From NCBI RefSeq assembly GCF_042681025.1, contig NZ_JBHUER010000013.1:1-64000 (forward strand): 64,000 bases of DNA, read 5' to 3'. Within the stretch, counting starts at the first letter, position 1; each line of letters starts with the position of its first letter. The translations under genes were made by a program, and so were the position numbers. Shown here one piece after another: positions 8,355 to 16,776 of the stretch. A model generated the notes under the pieces. It was given only the letters and a program-made list of their open reading frames with translations, was not told where the DNA came from and made no database searches. Origin of the DNA: Methylopila henanensis (GTDB taxonomy: Bacteria > Pseudomonadota > Alphaproteobacteria > Rhizobiales > Methylopilaceae).

Positions 8355-8924
8355 ATGGCTCGTGAGCCCAGAGAGAACCGCCGGAACGAGCGCGAAGAGC
8401 GCGACAGCGAGTTCGTCGACAAGCTCGTGCACATCAACCGCGTCGCCAAGGTGGTGAAGGGCGGCCGTCGCTTCGGCTTCGCCGCTCTCGTCGTCGTCGG
8501 CGACCAGAAGGGTCGCGTCGGCTACGGCCACGGCAAGGCCCGCGAGGTGCCGGAGGCGATCCGCAAGGCGACCGAGGCCGCCAAGCGCGGTCTGATCCGG
8601 GTGCCGCTGCGCGAAGGCCGCACGCTGCATCACGACGTCGACGGCCGCCACGGCGCCGGCAAGGTCGTGCTGCGCGCGGCACCGGCCGGCACCGGCATCA
8701 TCGCCGGCGGCCCGATGCGCGCCGTGTTCGAGACGCTCGGCGTCCATGACGTCGTCGCGAAGTCGCTCGGCTCGTCCAACCCGTACAACATGGTGCGGGC
8801 GACGTTCGACGCCCTGAAGCACGAGGATAGCCCGCGCTCCGTCGCGGCCCGTCGCGGCCTCAAGGTTTCGACCCTGCAGTCCCGCCGCCGCGACGTCGAC
8901 GCCGACGCCGTGGCCGAAGGCTGA
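8355..8924 (+). CDS. rpsE: 30S ribosomal protein S5
   Basis: The 189-residue S5 has the N-terminal dsRNA-binding-like domain (KVVKGGRRFGFAALVVVGD, GYGHGKAREVPEAI). The second domain contains APAGTGIIAGGPMRAVFE. S5 lies at the mRNA entry and is a classical site of ram and spectinomycin-resistance changes. Basic and acidic tails extend both ends. Confidence 0.97.
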   Translation: MAREPRENRRNEREERDSEFVDKLVHINRVAKVVKGGRRFGFAALVVVGDQKGRVGYGHGKAREVPEAIRKATEAAKRGLIRVPLREGRTLHHDVDGRHGAGKVVLRAAPAGTGIIAGGPMRAVFETLGVHDVVAKSLGSSNPYNMVRATFDALKHEDSPRSVAARRGLKVSTLQSRRRDVDADAVAEG

Positions 8925-8949
8925 CGCCCGTTTCTGAAGGAGGCTGACC

Positions 8950-9183
8950 ATGGCCGACGTTGAGAACAAGAAGGGCAAGGCCGCCCGCGCCGTGAAGGGC
9001 GAGAAGGTCACGGTCGTGCAGATCGGCTCTTCGACCCGCCGCCCGGCGGACCAGCATGCGACCCTCGTCGGCCTCGGCCTGGGCCGCATCGGCAAGCGCC
9101 GCGAACTCGCCGACACCCCGGCGGTGCGCGGCATGATCGACAAGGTGGCTCACCTTGTGCGCGTCGAAGACGACGCCCGCTGA
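8950..9183 (+). CDS. rpmD: 50S ribosomal protein L30
   Basis: The 77-residue L30 has an N-terminal lysine-rich extension. The conserved core is VVQIGSSTRRPADQHATLVGLGLG ... TPAVRGMIDKVAHLVRV. L30 is optional in bacteria and is retained here in its usual place between rpsE and rplO. Confidence 0.96.
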   Translation: MADVENKKGKAARAVKGEKVTVVQIGSSTRRPADQHATLVGLGLGRIGKRRELADTPAVRGMIDKVAHLVRVEDDAR

Positions 9184-9199
9184 GCGCTGGAGAGACGTG

Positions 9200-9682
9200 A
9201 TGAAACTGACTGATCTCCGGGACAACCCCGGCGCCACCAAGGAGCGGATCCGCGTCGGACGCGGCATCGGCTCCGGCAAGGGCAAGACCGGCGGCCGCGG
9301 CGTCAAGGGTCAGAAGTCCCGCACGGGCGTCCGCATCAAGGCGTTCGAGGGCGGCCAGATGCCGCTCTATCGGCGTCTGCCGAAGCGCGGCTTCAACAAC
9401 CTGTTCGCGACCGACCTGAATGAGGTCAACCTCGCCCGTCTCCAGCAGGCGGTCGACGCGGGCAAGCTCGACGCCGGCAAGCCGGTGACCGAGGCCGCCC
9501 TCATCGAGGCCGGCGTGCTGTCCAAGAAGAAGGACGGCGTGAAGGTGCTGGGTCGCGGCGAGCTCAAGACCAAGCTCGACCTCGAGGTCTACGCTGTCTC
9601 CAAGGCTGTCGCGGACGTGATCGAGAAGCTCGGCGGCAAGGTGACGCTGCTCGCCCCGAAGAAGGATGCGGACGCCGCCTGA
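9200..9682 (+). CDS. rplO: 50S ribosomal protein L15
   Basis: The 160-residue L15 starts MKLTDLRDNPGATKERIRVGRG and has the glycine-rich N-terminal arm that threads into 23S rRNA. I chose the ATG at 9200 after GGAGAG. An upstream in-frame start at 9155 would lie inside rpmD and add non-family residues. The secY gene follows after 52 nt. Confidence 0.96.
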   Translation: MKLTDLRDNPGATKERIRVGRGIGSGKGKTGGRGVKGQKSRTGVRIKAFEGGQMPLYRRLPKRGFNNLFATDLNEVNLARLQQAVDAGKLDAGKPVTEAALIEAGVLSKKKDGVKVLGRGELKTKLDLEVYAVSKAVADVIEKLGGKVTLLAPKKDADAA

Positions 9683-9734
9683 ACCCCTTATCTAGGGGCG
9701 CGGATTCCGAACTTCCTGCAATACGAGGCGATCG

Positions 9735-11072
9735 ATGGCGTCGGCGGCTGAGCAGCTTGCTGCGAACCTCAACTTCTCCGCTTTCTCGAAAGCGGGCGAA
9801 CTCAAGAAGCGCATCTGGTTCACGCTCGGCGCGCTGCTGATCTACCGCCTCGGGACCTACATCCCGCTGCCGGGCATCAACCCGGCGGCGCTGGCGGAGG
9901 TCTTCCGCCAGCAGTCCACGGGCATCATCGGCCTGTTCAACATGTTCTCGGGCGGGGCGGTCGGCCGTATGGCGATCTTCGCGCTCGCGATCATGCCGTA
10001 CATCTCGGCCTCGATCATCGTCCAGCTGATGACGACGGTCTCGCCGCACCTGGAGGCCCTCAAGAAGGAGGGCGAGCAGGGCCGCAAGATCATCAACCAG
10101 TACACCCGCTACGGAACCGTGCTGCTCGCGGTCGTGCAGGCGTATGGCATCGCGGTCGGGCTCGAGGGCCAGGCCAACGTGGTGGTCGATCCTGGCCTGT
10201 TCTTCCGGATCGCGACGGTGATCACGCTCACCGGCGGAACCATGTTCCTGATGTGGCTCGGCGAGCAGATCACCGCGCGCGGCATCGGCAACGGCATCTC
10301 GCTGATCATCTTCGCGGGCATCGTGGCCGAGCTTCCGGCCGCGATCGCGGGCACGCTCGAACTCAGCCGCCAGGGCGCGCTGTCGACGACGATCATCCTC
10401 GCGATCGCCGTGATGGCGATCGCCGTGATCGCCTTCATCGTCTACATGGAGCGCGCCCAGCGCCGCCTGCTGATCCAGTATCCGAAGCGACAGGTGTCGC
10501 AGAACCGGATGACCGGCGGCGAGAGCTCGCATCTGCCGCTGAAGCTGAACACCGCCGGCGTGATTCCGCCGATCTTCGCGTCGTCGCTGCTTCTGCTGCC
10601 GACCACGATCGCGAATTTCTCGGCGCAGGGCGCCGGGGCCGGCTGGCTGTCGACGATCACGACCCATCTCGCGCACGGCCGCCCGCTGTACATGCTGCTG
10701 TACGTGGCGTTGATCGTGTTCTTCTGCTTTTTCTACACCGCGATCGTCTTCAACCCGAACGAGACGGCCGACAACCTCAAGAAGTACGGCGGCTTCATCC
10801 CGGGCATCCGGCCGGGCGAGCGCACGGCGGAGTACATCGACTACGTCCTCACGCGCATCACCGTGGTCGGCGCGGCCTACATGGCTCTGGTCTGCCTACT
10901 GCCCGAAATACTGATCTCCTACGCCGCCGTTCCGTTCTATTTTGGCGGCACCTCTCTGCTGATCGTCGTGTCGGTGACGATGGACACGGTCGCGCAGGTC
11001 CAGGGGCATCTGTATGCCGCGCAGTATGAGGGCCTCATCAAGAAGGCCCGTCTGAAGGGGAAGAGGCGATGA
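9735..11072 (+). CDS. secY: Protein translocase subunit SecY
   Basis: The 445-residue product is the channel-forming subunit of the inner-membrane SecYEG translocon. It has the expected ten hydrophobic segments. The plug-region sequence GIIGLFNMFSGGAVGRMAIFALAIMPYI and the cytoplasmic loop QYPKRQVSQNRMTGGESSHLPLK are both visible. Its TGA overlaps the adk ATG (ATGA), so translation of adk is probably coupled. Confidence 0.98.
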   Translation: MASAAEQLAANLNFSAFSKAGELKKRIWFTLGALLIYRLGTYIPLPGINPAALAEVFRQQSTGIIGLFNMFSGGAVGRMAIFALAIMPYISASIIVQLMTTVSPHLEALKKEGEQGRKIINQYTRYGTVLLAVVQAYGIAVGLEGQANVVVDPGLFFRIATVITLTGGTMFLMWLGEQITARGIGNGISLIIFAGIVAELPAAIAGTLELSRQGALSTTIILAIAVMAIAVIAFIVYMERAQRRLLIQYPKRQVSQNRMTGGESSHLPLKLNTAGVIPPIFASSLLLLPTTIANFSAQGAGAGWLSTITTHLAHGRPLYMLLYVALIVFFCFFYTAIVFNPNETADNLKKYGGFIPGIRPGERTAEYIDYVLTRITVVGAAYMALVCLLPEILISYAAVPFYFGGTSLLIVVSVTMDTVAQVQGHLYAAQYEGLIKKARLKGKRR

Positions 11073-11668
11073 GATTGATCCTGCTCGGGCCGCCCGGCGC
11101 CGGCAAAGGCACGCAGTCGGAGCGCCTCGTGAAGGCGCACGGGATCGTGCAGCTCTCCACCGGCGACATGCTGCGCGCGGCGGTCGCGGCGGGCACGCCG
11201 GTCGGCCTTCAGGCCAAGGACCTGATGGCGCGCGGCGAGCTCGTGCCGGACGAGGTCGTGGTCAAGATCGTCGCTGACCGGGTCGAAGAGCCGGACGCCA
11301 GGAACGGCTTCATTCTGGACGGTTTCCCGCGCACGCTGCGGCAGGCCGAGGCGCTGGAGGCGATGCTGGCCGAGAAGGGCATCAAGCTCGATTCGGTCAT
11401 CGAGCTGTCGGTCGACGAGGACGCCCTGCTTGAACGTGTCGAGCGGCGCGCGCGCGAGGCCGCGGCCGCCGGCAAGGCGGTTCGTTCGGACGACGCGCCC
11501 GAGGTCGTGAAGAAGCGGATCGCCGATTACAAGTCGGTCACCGCTCAGCTCAAGCCGTTCTATTCCGAGCGCGGCCTGTTTTCGGTCGTGGACGGCATGG
11601 CTCCGATCGAGAGCGTGACCTCGGCGATCGACGGCATTCTCGCCGACACCCGCGCGTCCGCGTCCTGA
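11069..11668 (+). CDS. adk: Adenylate kinase, short-LID form
   Basis: The 199-residue kinase interconverts ATP, AMP and ADP. It has the P-loop GPPGAGKGTQ at residues 7-16, the AMP-binding segment STGDMLRAAVAAGTPVG and GFPRTLRQAEALE. The LID region is reduced to about RAREAAAAGKAVRSDD, so the zinc/LID insertion of the long bacterial type is absent. The gene belongs to the secY-adk-rpsM segment. A 10-bp hairpin overlaps its stop. Confidence 0.97.
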   Translation: MRLILLGPPGAGKGTQSERLVKAHGIVQLSTGDMLRAAVAAGTPVGLQAKDLMARGELVPDEVVVKIVADRVEEPDARNGFILDGFPRTLRQAEALEAMLAEKGIKLDSVIELSVDEDALLERVERRAREAAAAGKAVRSDDAPEVVKKRIADYKSVTAQLKPFYSERGLFSVVDGMAPIESVTSAIDGILADTRASAS

Positions 11669-11677
11669 CGCGGACGC
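11654..11677 (+). other. Hairpin over the adk stop codon
   Basis: A perfect 10-bp stem (11654-11663 with 11668-11677) with a CCTG loop spans the adk TGA. No U-tract follows; the next bases are GGAATCG. It is therefore more likely an RNA-stabilising or attenuating fold than a full terminator. Confidence 0.4.
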
Positions 11678-11694
11678 GGAATCGTTAAAAAGGC

Positions 11695-11723
11695 TTGACG
11701 CGGGCGCTTCGAGGCGCTACGCG
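11695..11723 (+). promoter_or_regulatory. Candidate promoter for rpsM-rpsK-rpoA-rplQ
   Basis: A TTGACG box at 11695-11700 is followed, after 17 nt, by TACGCG at 11718-11723, inside the 192-nt gap between adk and rpsM. The -35 matches the alphaproteobacterial sigma-70 consensus (CTTGAC); the -10 is weak. A long leader of about 130 nt before rpsM fits an alpha-operon leader. Confidence 0.4.
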
Positions 11724-11860
11724 CAACCCCTCACCGAAAGCGCCGCGACGAGCGGGGCGTTCTCGCCTCGCGGTTTCGTTGTGGTTTTGTCAGCGCGCAA
11801 GGGCCGGCCTCCACCGGACGCGCGTCTATCCGGCTTCGAGCCGACATATGGAGACTGAAC

Positions 11861-12229
11861 GTGGCACGTATCGCCGGCGTAAACATTCCGACGAACAAGC
11901 GCGTGATCATCGCGCTGCAGTATATTCACGGCATCGGGGCCCAGAAGGCGACGGAGATCTGCGAGAAGGTCTCGATCCCGGCCGAGCGCCGCGTCAACCA
12001 GTTGACGGACGCCGAAGTCATCCAGATCCGCGAGACGATCGACCGCGACTATCTGGTCGAGGGCGATCTGCGCCGCGAAGTGGCGATGAACATCAAGCGT
12101 CTGATGGACCTGGGCTGCTACCGCGGCCTGCGCCATCGTCGCGGTCTGCCGGTCCACGGCCAGCGCACGCACACCAACGCGCGCACCCGCAAGGGCAAGC
12201 CGAAGCCGATCGCCGGCAAGAAGAAGTAA
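11861..12229 (+). CDS. rpsM: 30S ribosomal protein S13
   Basis: The 122-residue S13 starts at GTG 11861 (ARIAGVNIPTNKRVIIALQYI). It has the helix-hairpin-helix region and the basic tail HGQRTHTNARTRKGKPKPIAGKKK. It sits in the 30S head and contacts P-site tRNA and L5. No ATG fits the family N-terminus, which supports the GTG start. Confidence 0.97.
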   Translation: MARIAGVNIPTNKRVIIALQYIHGIGAQKATEICEKVSIPAERRVNQLTDAEVIQIRETIDRDYLVEGDLRREVAMNIKRLMDLGCYRGLRHRRGLPVHGQRTHTNARTRKGKPKPIAGKKK

Positions 12230-12243
12230 TCCGTTTTTCGAAC

Positions 12244-12261
12244 GCGCCGCGTGAGCGGCGC
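12244..12261 (+). other. Hairpin between rpsM and rpsK
   Basis: A perfect 7-bp GC stem (12244-12250 with 12255-12261) with a GTGA loop lies in the 83-nt gap. No U-tract follows. It is probably an intercistronic RNA structure; no function can be assigned. Confidence 0.35.
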
Positions 12262-12312
12262 TTCATCCCGAGCGCCTGGCGATACGGGCGCGCCTGAAGG
12301 ATAGAGAGCCAT

Positions 12313-12702
12313 ATGGCCAAGGAAGCCCAGCGCATTCGCCGTCGCGAGCGCAAAAACATCGCCTCGGGCGTCGCGCATGTGAATGCGACGTTCAACAACA
12401 CCATGATCACGATCACCGACGCGCAGGGCAACACCGTGTCGTGGTCGTCGGCCGGCGCCCAGGGCTTCAAGGGCTCGCGCAAGTCGACCCCGTACGCGGC
12501 CCAGGTCGCGGCCGAGGACGCGGCCAAGAAGGCGGCGGAGCACGGCATGCGCACCCTCGAGGTCGAGGTTCGCGGCCCAGGTTCCGGCCGTGAGTCGGCG
12601 CTGCGCGCTCTGCAGGCCGCGGGCTTCATGGTGACGTCGATCCGCGACGTGACCCCGATCCCGCACAACGGCTGCCGTCCGCGGAAGCGTCGTCGCGTCT
12701 GA
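12313..12702 (+). CDS. rpsK: 30S ribosomal protein S11
   Basis: The 129-residue S11 shows the family core GVAHVNATFNNTMITITD and ends in the basic IPHNGCRPRKRRRV. It forms the platform near the E site. It is in the normal alpha-operon position between rpsM and rpoA (rpsD is absent here, as is usual in alphaproteobacteria). Confidence 0.97.
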   Translation: MAKEAQRIRRRERKNIASGVAHVNATFNNTMITITDAQGNTVSWSSAGAQGFKGSRKSTPYAAQVAAEDAAKKAAEHGMRTLEVEVRGPGSGRESALRALQAAGFMVTSIRDVTPIPHNGCRPRKRRRV

Positions 12703-12717
12703 CGCGCGTTCGTCGCC

Positions 12718-12739
12718 TGCGCCCCGTCCGCGGGGCGCA
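12718..12739 (+). other. Hairpin between rpsK and rpoA
   Basis: A perfect 9-bp stem (12718-12726 with 12731-12739) with a TCCG loop lies in the 120-nt rpsK-rpoA gap. It lacks a clean U-tract (TGTTCGTTTCG follows), so it is at most a partial terminator or an RNA-processing site that could adjust RpoA output relative to ribosomal proteins. Confidence 0.4.
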
Positions 12740-12822
12740 TGTTCGTTTCGAGGCTGGTCCATCGGGGCCGGCCGACGCGGAGAGAAGCGGACCTCCGCGT
12801 TTGACTGACGAAGGGTGCAGTC

Positions 12823-13839
12823 GTGATCCAGAAGAATTGGCAAGACCTGATCAAGCCGAACAAGCTTGAGGTCGCTCCGTCCGGCGACGGCAAGCGCACC
12901 GCCACGATGGTGGCCGAGCCGCTCGAGCGCGGCTTCGGTCTGACGCTCGGCAACGCGCTGCGTCGCATCCTGCTGTCGTCGCTTCAGGGCGCGGCCGTGA
13001 CCTCGGTGCACATCGACGGCGTGCTCCACGAGTTCTCGTCGATCCCGGGCGTCCGCGAGGACGTGACGGACATCGTCCTGAACATCAAGGACGTCGCCAT
13101 CAAGATGCAGGGCGAAGGCCCGAAGCGCATGGTGCTGCGCAAGCAGGGCCCCGGTCAGGTCGTGGCGGGCGACATCCAGGTCGTCGGCGACGTCCAGATC
13201 CTGAACCCGGACCTCGTGCTCTGCACCCTCGACGAGGGCGCCGAGATCCGCATGGAGTTCACCGTCGACACCGGCAAGGGCTACGTCCCGGCGGACCGCA
13301 ACCGCCCCGAGGACGCGCCGATCGGGCTTATCCCGGTCGACAGCCTGTACTCGCCGGTGAAGAAGGTCTCCTACCGCGTTGAAAACACGCGCGAAGGCCA
13401 GATCCTCGACTACGACAAGCTGACGCTGACCGTCGAGACCAACGGCTCGATCACCCCGGACGACGCCGTGGCCTACGCCGCGCGCATCCTCCAGGACCAG
13501 CTCGAGGTGTTCGTCAACTTCGAGGAGCCGAAGAAGGAAAGCGTCCAGTCCGCGATCCCGGAGCTCGCCTTCAACCCGGCGCTGCTCAAGAAGGTGGACG
13601 AGCTGGAGCTGTCGGTACGTTCGGCGAACTGCCTGAAGAACGACAACATCGTCTACATTGGCGACCTGATCCAGAAGACGGAGGCCGAGATGCTGCGCAC
13701 TCCGAACTTCGGCCGCAAGTCGCTGAACGAGATCAAGGAAGTGCTGGCGCAGATGGGTCTGCATCTCGGCATGGAAGTCGGCGGCTGGCCGCCGGACAAC
13801 ATCGACGAGCTCGCCAAGCGTTTCGAAGAACACTACTGA
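12823..13839 (+). CDS. rpoA: DNA-directed RNA polymerase subunit alpha
   Basis: The 338-residue alpha subunit starts at GTG 12823 (IQKNWQDLIKPNKLEV). The N-terminal dimerisation domain contains RGFGLTLGNALRRILLSSLQGAAV. The C-terminal domain contains LSVRSANCLKNDNIVYIGDL, which binds UP elements and activators. The length is typical of alphaproteobacteria. rplQ follows after 51 nt. Confidence 0.98.
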   Translation: MIQKNWQDLIKPNKLEVAPSGDGKRTATMVAEPLERGFGLTLGNALRRILLSSLQGAAVTSVHIDGVLHEFSSIPGVREDVTDIVLNIKDVAIKMQGEGPKRMVLRKQGPGQVVAGDIQVVGDVQILNPDLVLCTLDEGAEIRMEFTVDTGKGYVPADRNRPEDAPIGLIPVDSLYSPVKKVSYRVENTREGQILDYDKLTLTVETNGSITPDDAVAYAARILQDQLEVFVNFEEPKKESVQSAIPELAFNPALLKKVDELELSVRSANCLKNDNIVYIGDLIQKTEAEMLRTPNFGRKSLNEIKEVLAQMGLHLGMEVGGWPPDNIDELAKRFEEHY

Positions 13840-13890
13840 GGGTTCGGCCTCGTCAGCCTCTAGAGGCGCGGGCCTGAAGGAGAAGACACC

Positions 13891-14313
13891 ATGTCCATGC
13901 ACGGCAAGCGGGGCCGCCGCTTCAACCGTCTGCAAAGCCATCGCAAGGCGATGTTCGCGAACCTCGCGATCTCGCTGATCGAGCACGAGCAGATCGTCAC
14001 CACCCTGCCGAAGGCGAAGGACCTGCGTCCGGTCGTCGAGAAGCTCGTGACGCTCGCCAAGCGCGGCGACCTGCACGCGCGCCGTCAGGCGATCGCCGAG
14101 CTGCGGCACGTGCCGACGGTCCAGAAGCTGTTCGGCGCCATCGGCCCGCGTTACGCTGAGCGCAACGGCGGCTACCTGCGCATCCTCAAGGCCGGCTTCC
14201 GGCACGGCGACAACGCGCCGGTCGCGGTCATCGAGTTCGTCGACCGTGACGTCAGCGCCAAGGGCGCCGGCGATCGGGCGCGCGCCGAGGCCGAGGAGAG
14301 CGCCGCCGCCTGA
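13891..14313 (+). CDS. rplQ: 50S ribosomal protein L17
   Basis: The 140-residue L17 starts MHGKRGRRFNRLQSHRKAMFANLA-like sequence and has an alanine/glutamate-rich tail. It is the last gene of the ribosomal block. A strong terminator follows 30 nt after the stop. Confidence 0.97.
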   Translation: MSMHGKRGRRFNRLQSHRKAMFANLAISLIEHEQIVTTLPKAKDLRPVVEKLVTLAKRGDLHARRQAIAELRHVPTVQKLFGAIGPRYAERNGGYLRILKAGFRHGDNAPVAVIEFVDRDVSAKGAGDRARAEAEESAAA

Positions 14314-14342
14314 GGCGGAGCGGCGCGTTCCAACCTGATTGA

Positions 14343-14367
14343 AAGGCGGCCTCGGGCCGCCTTTTGT
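14343..14367 (+). terminator. Intrinsic terminator of the ribosomal block
   Basis: A perfect 9-bp stem AAGGCGGCC/GGCCGCCTT (14343-14351 and 14355-14363) with a 3-nt loop runs directly into TTTG. It lies 30 nt after rplQ and is the first convincing intrinsic terminator of the window. Confidence 0.85.
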
Positions 14368-14513
14368 CGTTTCCCGTCCGGCTCCGTCCGGCGCCGGAGT
14401 CCGGACCGTCGCGCCGCCGCTGTTTTCGCGGTGCGCATCCGTAGAACTGCAGTGCAGCGACGGGGCGTCGTCGTGCTATCCTGCGCGCGGAACGAGGGAG
14501 CGCGCGGGGGAAC

Positions 14514-15248
14514 GTGACGCCTCAGGCTGTCGAAGCGGCGCAGGACGCCGATGTGTCCGAGATCGTGACTGCGCTCGCGGGGGCGGCCGAAGCACCGGTT
14601 CGGCGCGGCCGGGGCGGTTACCGCCTGCCGTTTCGTCCGTCGGGATTGGCGCCGCCGTTGCCGTTCCTGCTGCGCCGCGGCTCGGTGTCGTTCCGGGCCG
14701 GAGACTGGCGCGGAGCGCTCGCCGCGAGCCGCGTCTTCGCCCACCGCAACGCCGCCGGCAACAGCGTCGCGATCGGGCGCAACTTTCGGTTCGACCGCCT
14801 CGAGGTCGTGTTCTGCGGCGTGGGCAACAGCCTTGTCATCGGCGACGACGTCAACTGGAGCGGCGCGATCCGCATTCGCGGCCATGGCGTGTCGGTTTCG
14901 ATCGGCAGCAGGTGCGATTCGAAGGAGGGCCGCATTGTTGCGGCAGGCGCCTCGATCTCGCTCGGGACGGACTGCCTGATCGCCGAGGACGTCGAGCTGC
15001 GCTCGTCCGACATCCACCGCATCTATGATCGCGAGAGCGGCGAACTGCTCAACGCGCCCGCGCCGATCGTGATCGGCCGGCGGACCTGGCTCTGCGGCGG
15101 AGCGATGGTGCTGAAGGGCGTGGAGCTCGCGGAAGGCACGATCTTGGGGTCGCGCGCGGTGGTGGCGGCCTCGGTCGAGGAGCCGCGATGCGTGGTCGCC
15201 GGCAACCCGGCCAGGATCGTGCGGCGCGGCGTGATCTGGAAGCGATAG
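14514..15248 (+). CDS. Hexapeptide-repeat acyltransferase (LbH fold)
   Basis: The 244-residue protein has successive imperfect hexapeptides (NSVAIGRNF, NSLVIGDDV, VSVSIGSRC, ISLGTDCLIAEDVE) between about residues 83 and 165. The family ending PAPIVIGRRTWLCGGAMVLKGVELAEG ... VVAGNPARIVRRG follows. This is the left-handed beta-helix of CoA- or ACP-dependent O-acetyltransferases (WcaF/NodL-like), with a likely catalytic His in SSDIHRIYD. It starts at GTG 14514 after GGGGGAAC. The acceptor is unknown. A polysaccharide or lipid sugar is likely, since a glycan locus lies 5 kb away. Confidence 0.8.
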   Translation: MTPQAVEAAQDADVSEIVTALAGAAEAPVRRGRGGYRLPFRPSGLAPPLPFLLRRGSVSFRAGDWRGALAASRVFAHRNAAGNSVAIGRNFRFDRLEVVFCGVGNSLVIGDDVNWSGAIRIRGHGVSVSIGSRCDSKEGRIVAAGASISLGTDCLIAEDVELRSSDIHRIYDRESGELLNAPAPIVIGRRTWLCGGAMVLKGVELAEGTILGSRAVVAASVEEPRCVVAGNPARIVRRGVIWKR

Positions 15249-15366
15249 CGCGCTAGAACGCCTCGTCATTCGCTGCGAGGCGGACGGGCCCGCCGTGGGC
15301 TTCGCCCTGTCGCGCGGCGATCGATCGCCTATCTGTCACGGCGAAAGCCCCTTCGGACCGACGCCC

Positions 15367-16773
15367 ATGCTCAATCCCCGCCAGCTCTTCGCCATCGCGG
15401 CGCTCGCCGTGTTCGCGGCCGCGCCGTCCGCCCATGCGCAGGAGCGCCGCCCGCCGGAAAGCGCCGCGCAGGTGAAGCTTTCGTTCGCGCCGGTGGTCAG
15501 CCATGTCCGGCCGGCGGTCGTGAACATCTACGCCACCCGTACCGAGCGTCGGCGCAGCGCCTTTCTGGATGATCCGTTCTTCCGCCAGTTCTTCGGCGAC
15601 GGCCGCGGCCTGCCGCGCGAGCGCGTGCAGCGCTCCCTCGGCTCGGGCGCGATCGTCGGCGAGGACGGTCTGGTGGTGACGAACAACCACGTCATCGAGG
15701 GCATGACGGAAGTCCGGGTCGCGCTCTCGGACAAGCGCGAGTTCGAAGCCAAGATCCTGCTCAAAGACCCGCGCACCGACCTCGCGGTGCTCAGGATCGG
15801 GGACGGCTCCGAGCGGTTCCCGACCCTGCAGTTCGCGGATTCCGACGCCCTGCAGGTCGGCGATCTCGTGCTCGCGGTGGGCAATCCCTTCGGTGTCGGC
15901 CAGACGGTCACATCCGGCATCGTGTCCGCCGTGGCGCGCACCCAGGTCGGGGTCGGCGACTTCCAGTCGTTCATCCAGACGGACGCGGCGATCAACCCCG
16001 GCAATTCCGGCGGCGCGCTAGTGGATCTCGACGGCCGCCTGGTCGGCATCAACACGGCGATCTTCTCGCAGTCCGGCGGCTCGGTCGGGATCGGCTTCGC
16101 GATCCCCGCGAACATGGTCCAGGTCGTGCTCTCCTCGGCGCGGAGCGGCGCCAAGGCGGTGGCGCGGCCCTGGTTCGGCGCCTCGCTGCAGGCGGTGACG
16201 CCGGAGATCGCGGAGAGCCTGGGCCTCAAACATCCGTCCGGCGCGCTGGTGGCGAATGTCGCGCCGAACTCGCCGGCGGCGAAAGCGGGCGTCATCGCCG
16301 GCGACCTCGTCACAGCGGTGGACGGGCGCGAGGTCGACGACGTCGAAGGCTTCACCTACCGCTTCGCCACGCGCCCGCTCGGCGGCCACGCCGCCGTCAC
16401 CCTTAGCCGCGACGGCAAGGCGCGAACCGTGCAGGTGGCGCTGTCGCCCGCTCCGGAGACGCCGGCGCGGGACGTCCGGGCCATTCGCGGCTACTCGCCC
16501 TTCTCGGGCGCGACGGTCGCCAATCTGTCGCCCGCGCTGGCGGAGGAGCTTTCGCTGGTGGGGCCGAGCGCGGGCGTGGTGGTGATGGAGACGGAGGACG
16601 GCTCGCCCGCGCAGCAGCTCGGCTTCCAGAAGGGCGACGTCGTGCGCGAGATCAACGGCTCGAAGGTCGCCTCGACCGCCGACCTCGCGCGCACGGCGGG
16701 CCAGAACCCGCGCTACTGGAAGGTGACGATCGAACGCGGCGGCCGCACCTTCACCAGCGTGTTCGGGGGCTGA
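15367..16773 (+). CDS. Periplasmic serine protease, DegP/HtrA (Do) family
   Basis: The 468-residue protein has a Sec signal peptide (LFAIAALAVFAAAPSAHAQ, residues 7-25). A trypsin-like domain carries the triad His108 (VVTNNHVIEG), Asp138 (DPRTDLAVL) and Ser214 (PGNSGGAL). Two PDZ domains follow, at about 275-360 and 375-465. It should degrade or refold damaged envelope proteins. I chose the ATG at 15367 because it places the signal peptide at the N-terminus; an in-frame GTG at 15295 is less likely. rarA follows after 3 nt, which suggests an operon. Confidence 0.93.
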   Translation: MLNPRQLFAIAALAVFAAAPSAHAQERRPPESAAQVKLSFAPVVSHVRPAVVNIYATRTERRRSAFLDDPFFRQFFGDGRGLPRERVQRSLGSGAIVGEDGLVVTNNHVIEGMTEVRVALSDKREFEAKILLKDPRTDLAVLRIGDGSERFPTLQFADSDALQVGDLVLAVGNPFGVGQTVTSGIVSAVARTQVGVGDFQSFIQTDAAINPGNSGGALVDLDGRLVGINTAIFSQSGGSVGIGFAIPANMVQVVLSSARSGAKAVARPWFGASLQAVTPEIAESLGLKHPSGALVANVAPNSPAAKAGVIAGDLVTAVDGREVDDVEGFTYRFATRPLGGHAAVTLSRDGKARTVQVALSPAPETPARDVRAIRGYSPFSGATVANLSPALAEELSLVGPSAGVVVMETEDGSPAQQLGFQKGDVVREINGSKVASTADLARTAGQNPRYWKVTIERGGRTFTSVFGG

Positions 16774-16776
16774 CGC

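Noticed and set aside
6981..9143. Long open frame on the minus strand (720 codons) across rpsH to rpmD
   Set aside because: It is antisense to six certain ribosomal protein genes, is rich in Arg, Ala, Asp, His and Leu as high-GC shadow frames are, and shows no family motif.
12118..14205. Long minus-strand frame (695 codons) opposite rpsM, rpsK, rpoA and rplQ
   Set aside because: Shadow of certain + strand genes with the same typical composition and no domain.
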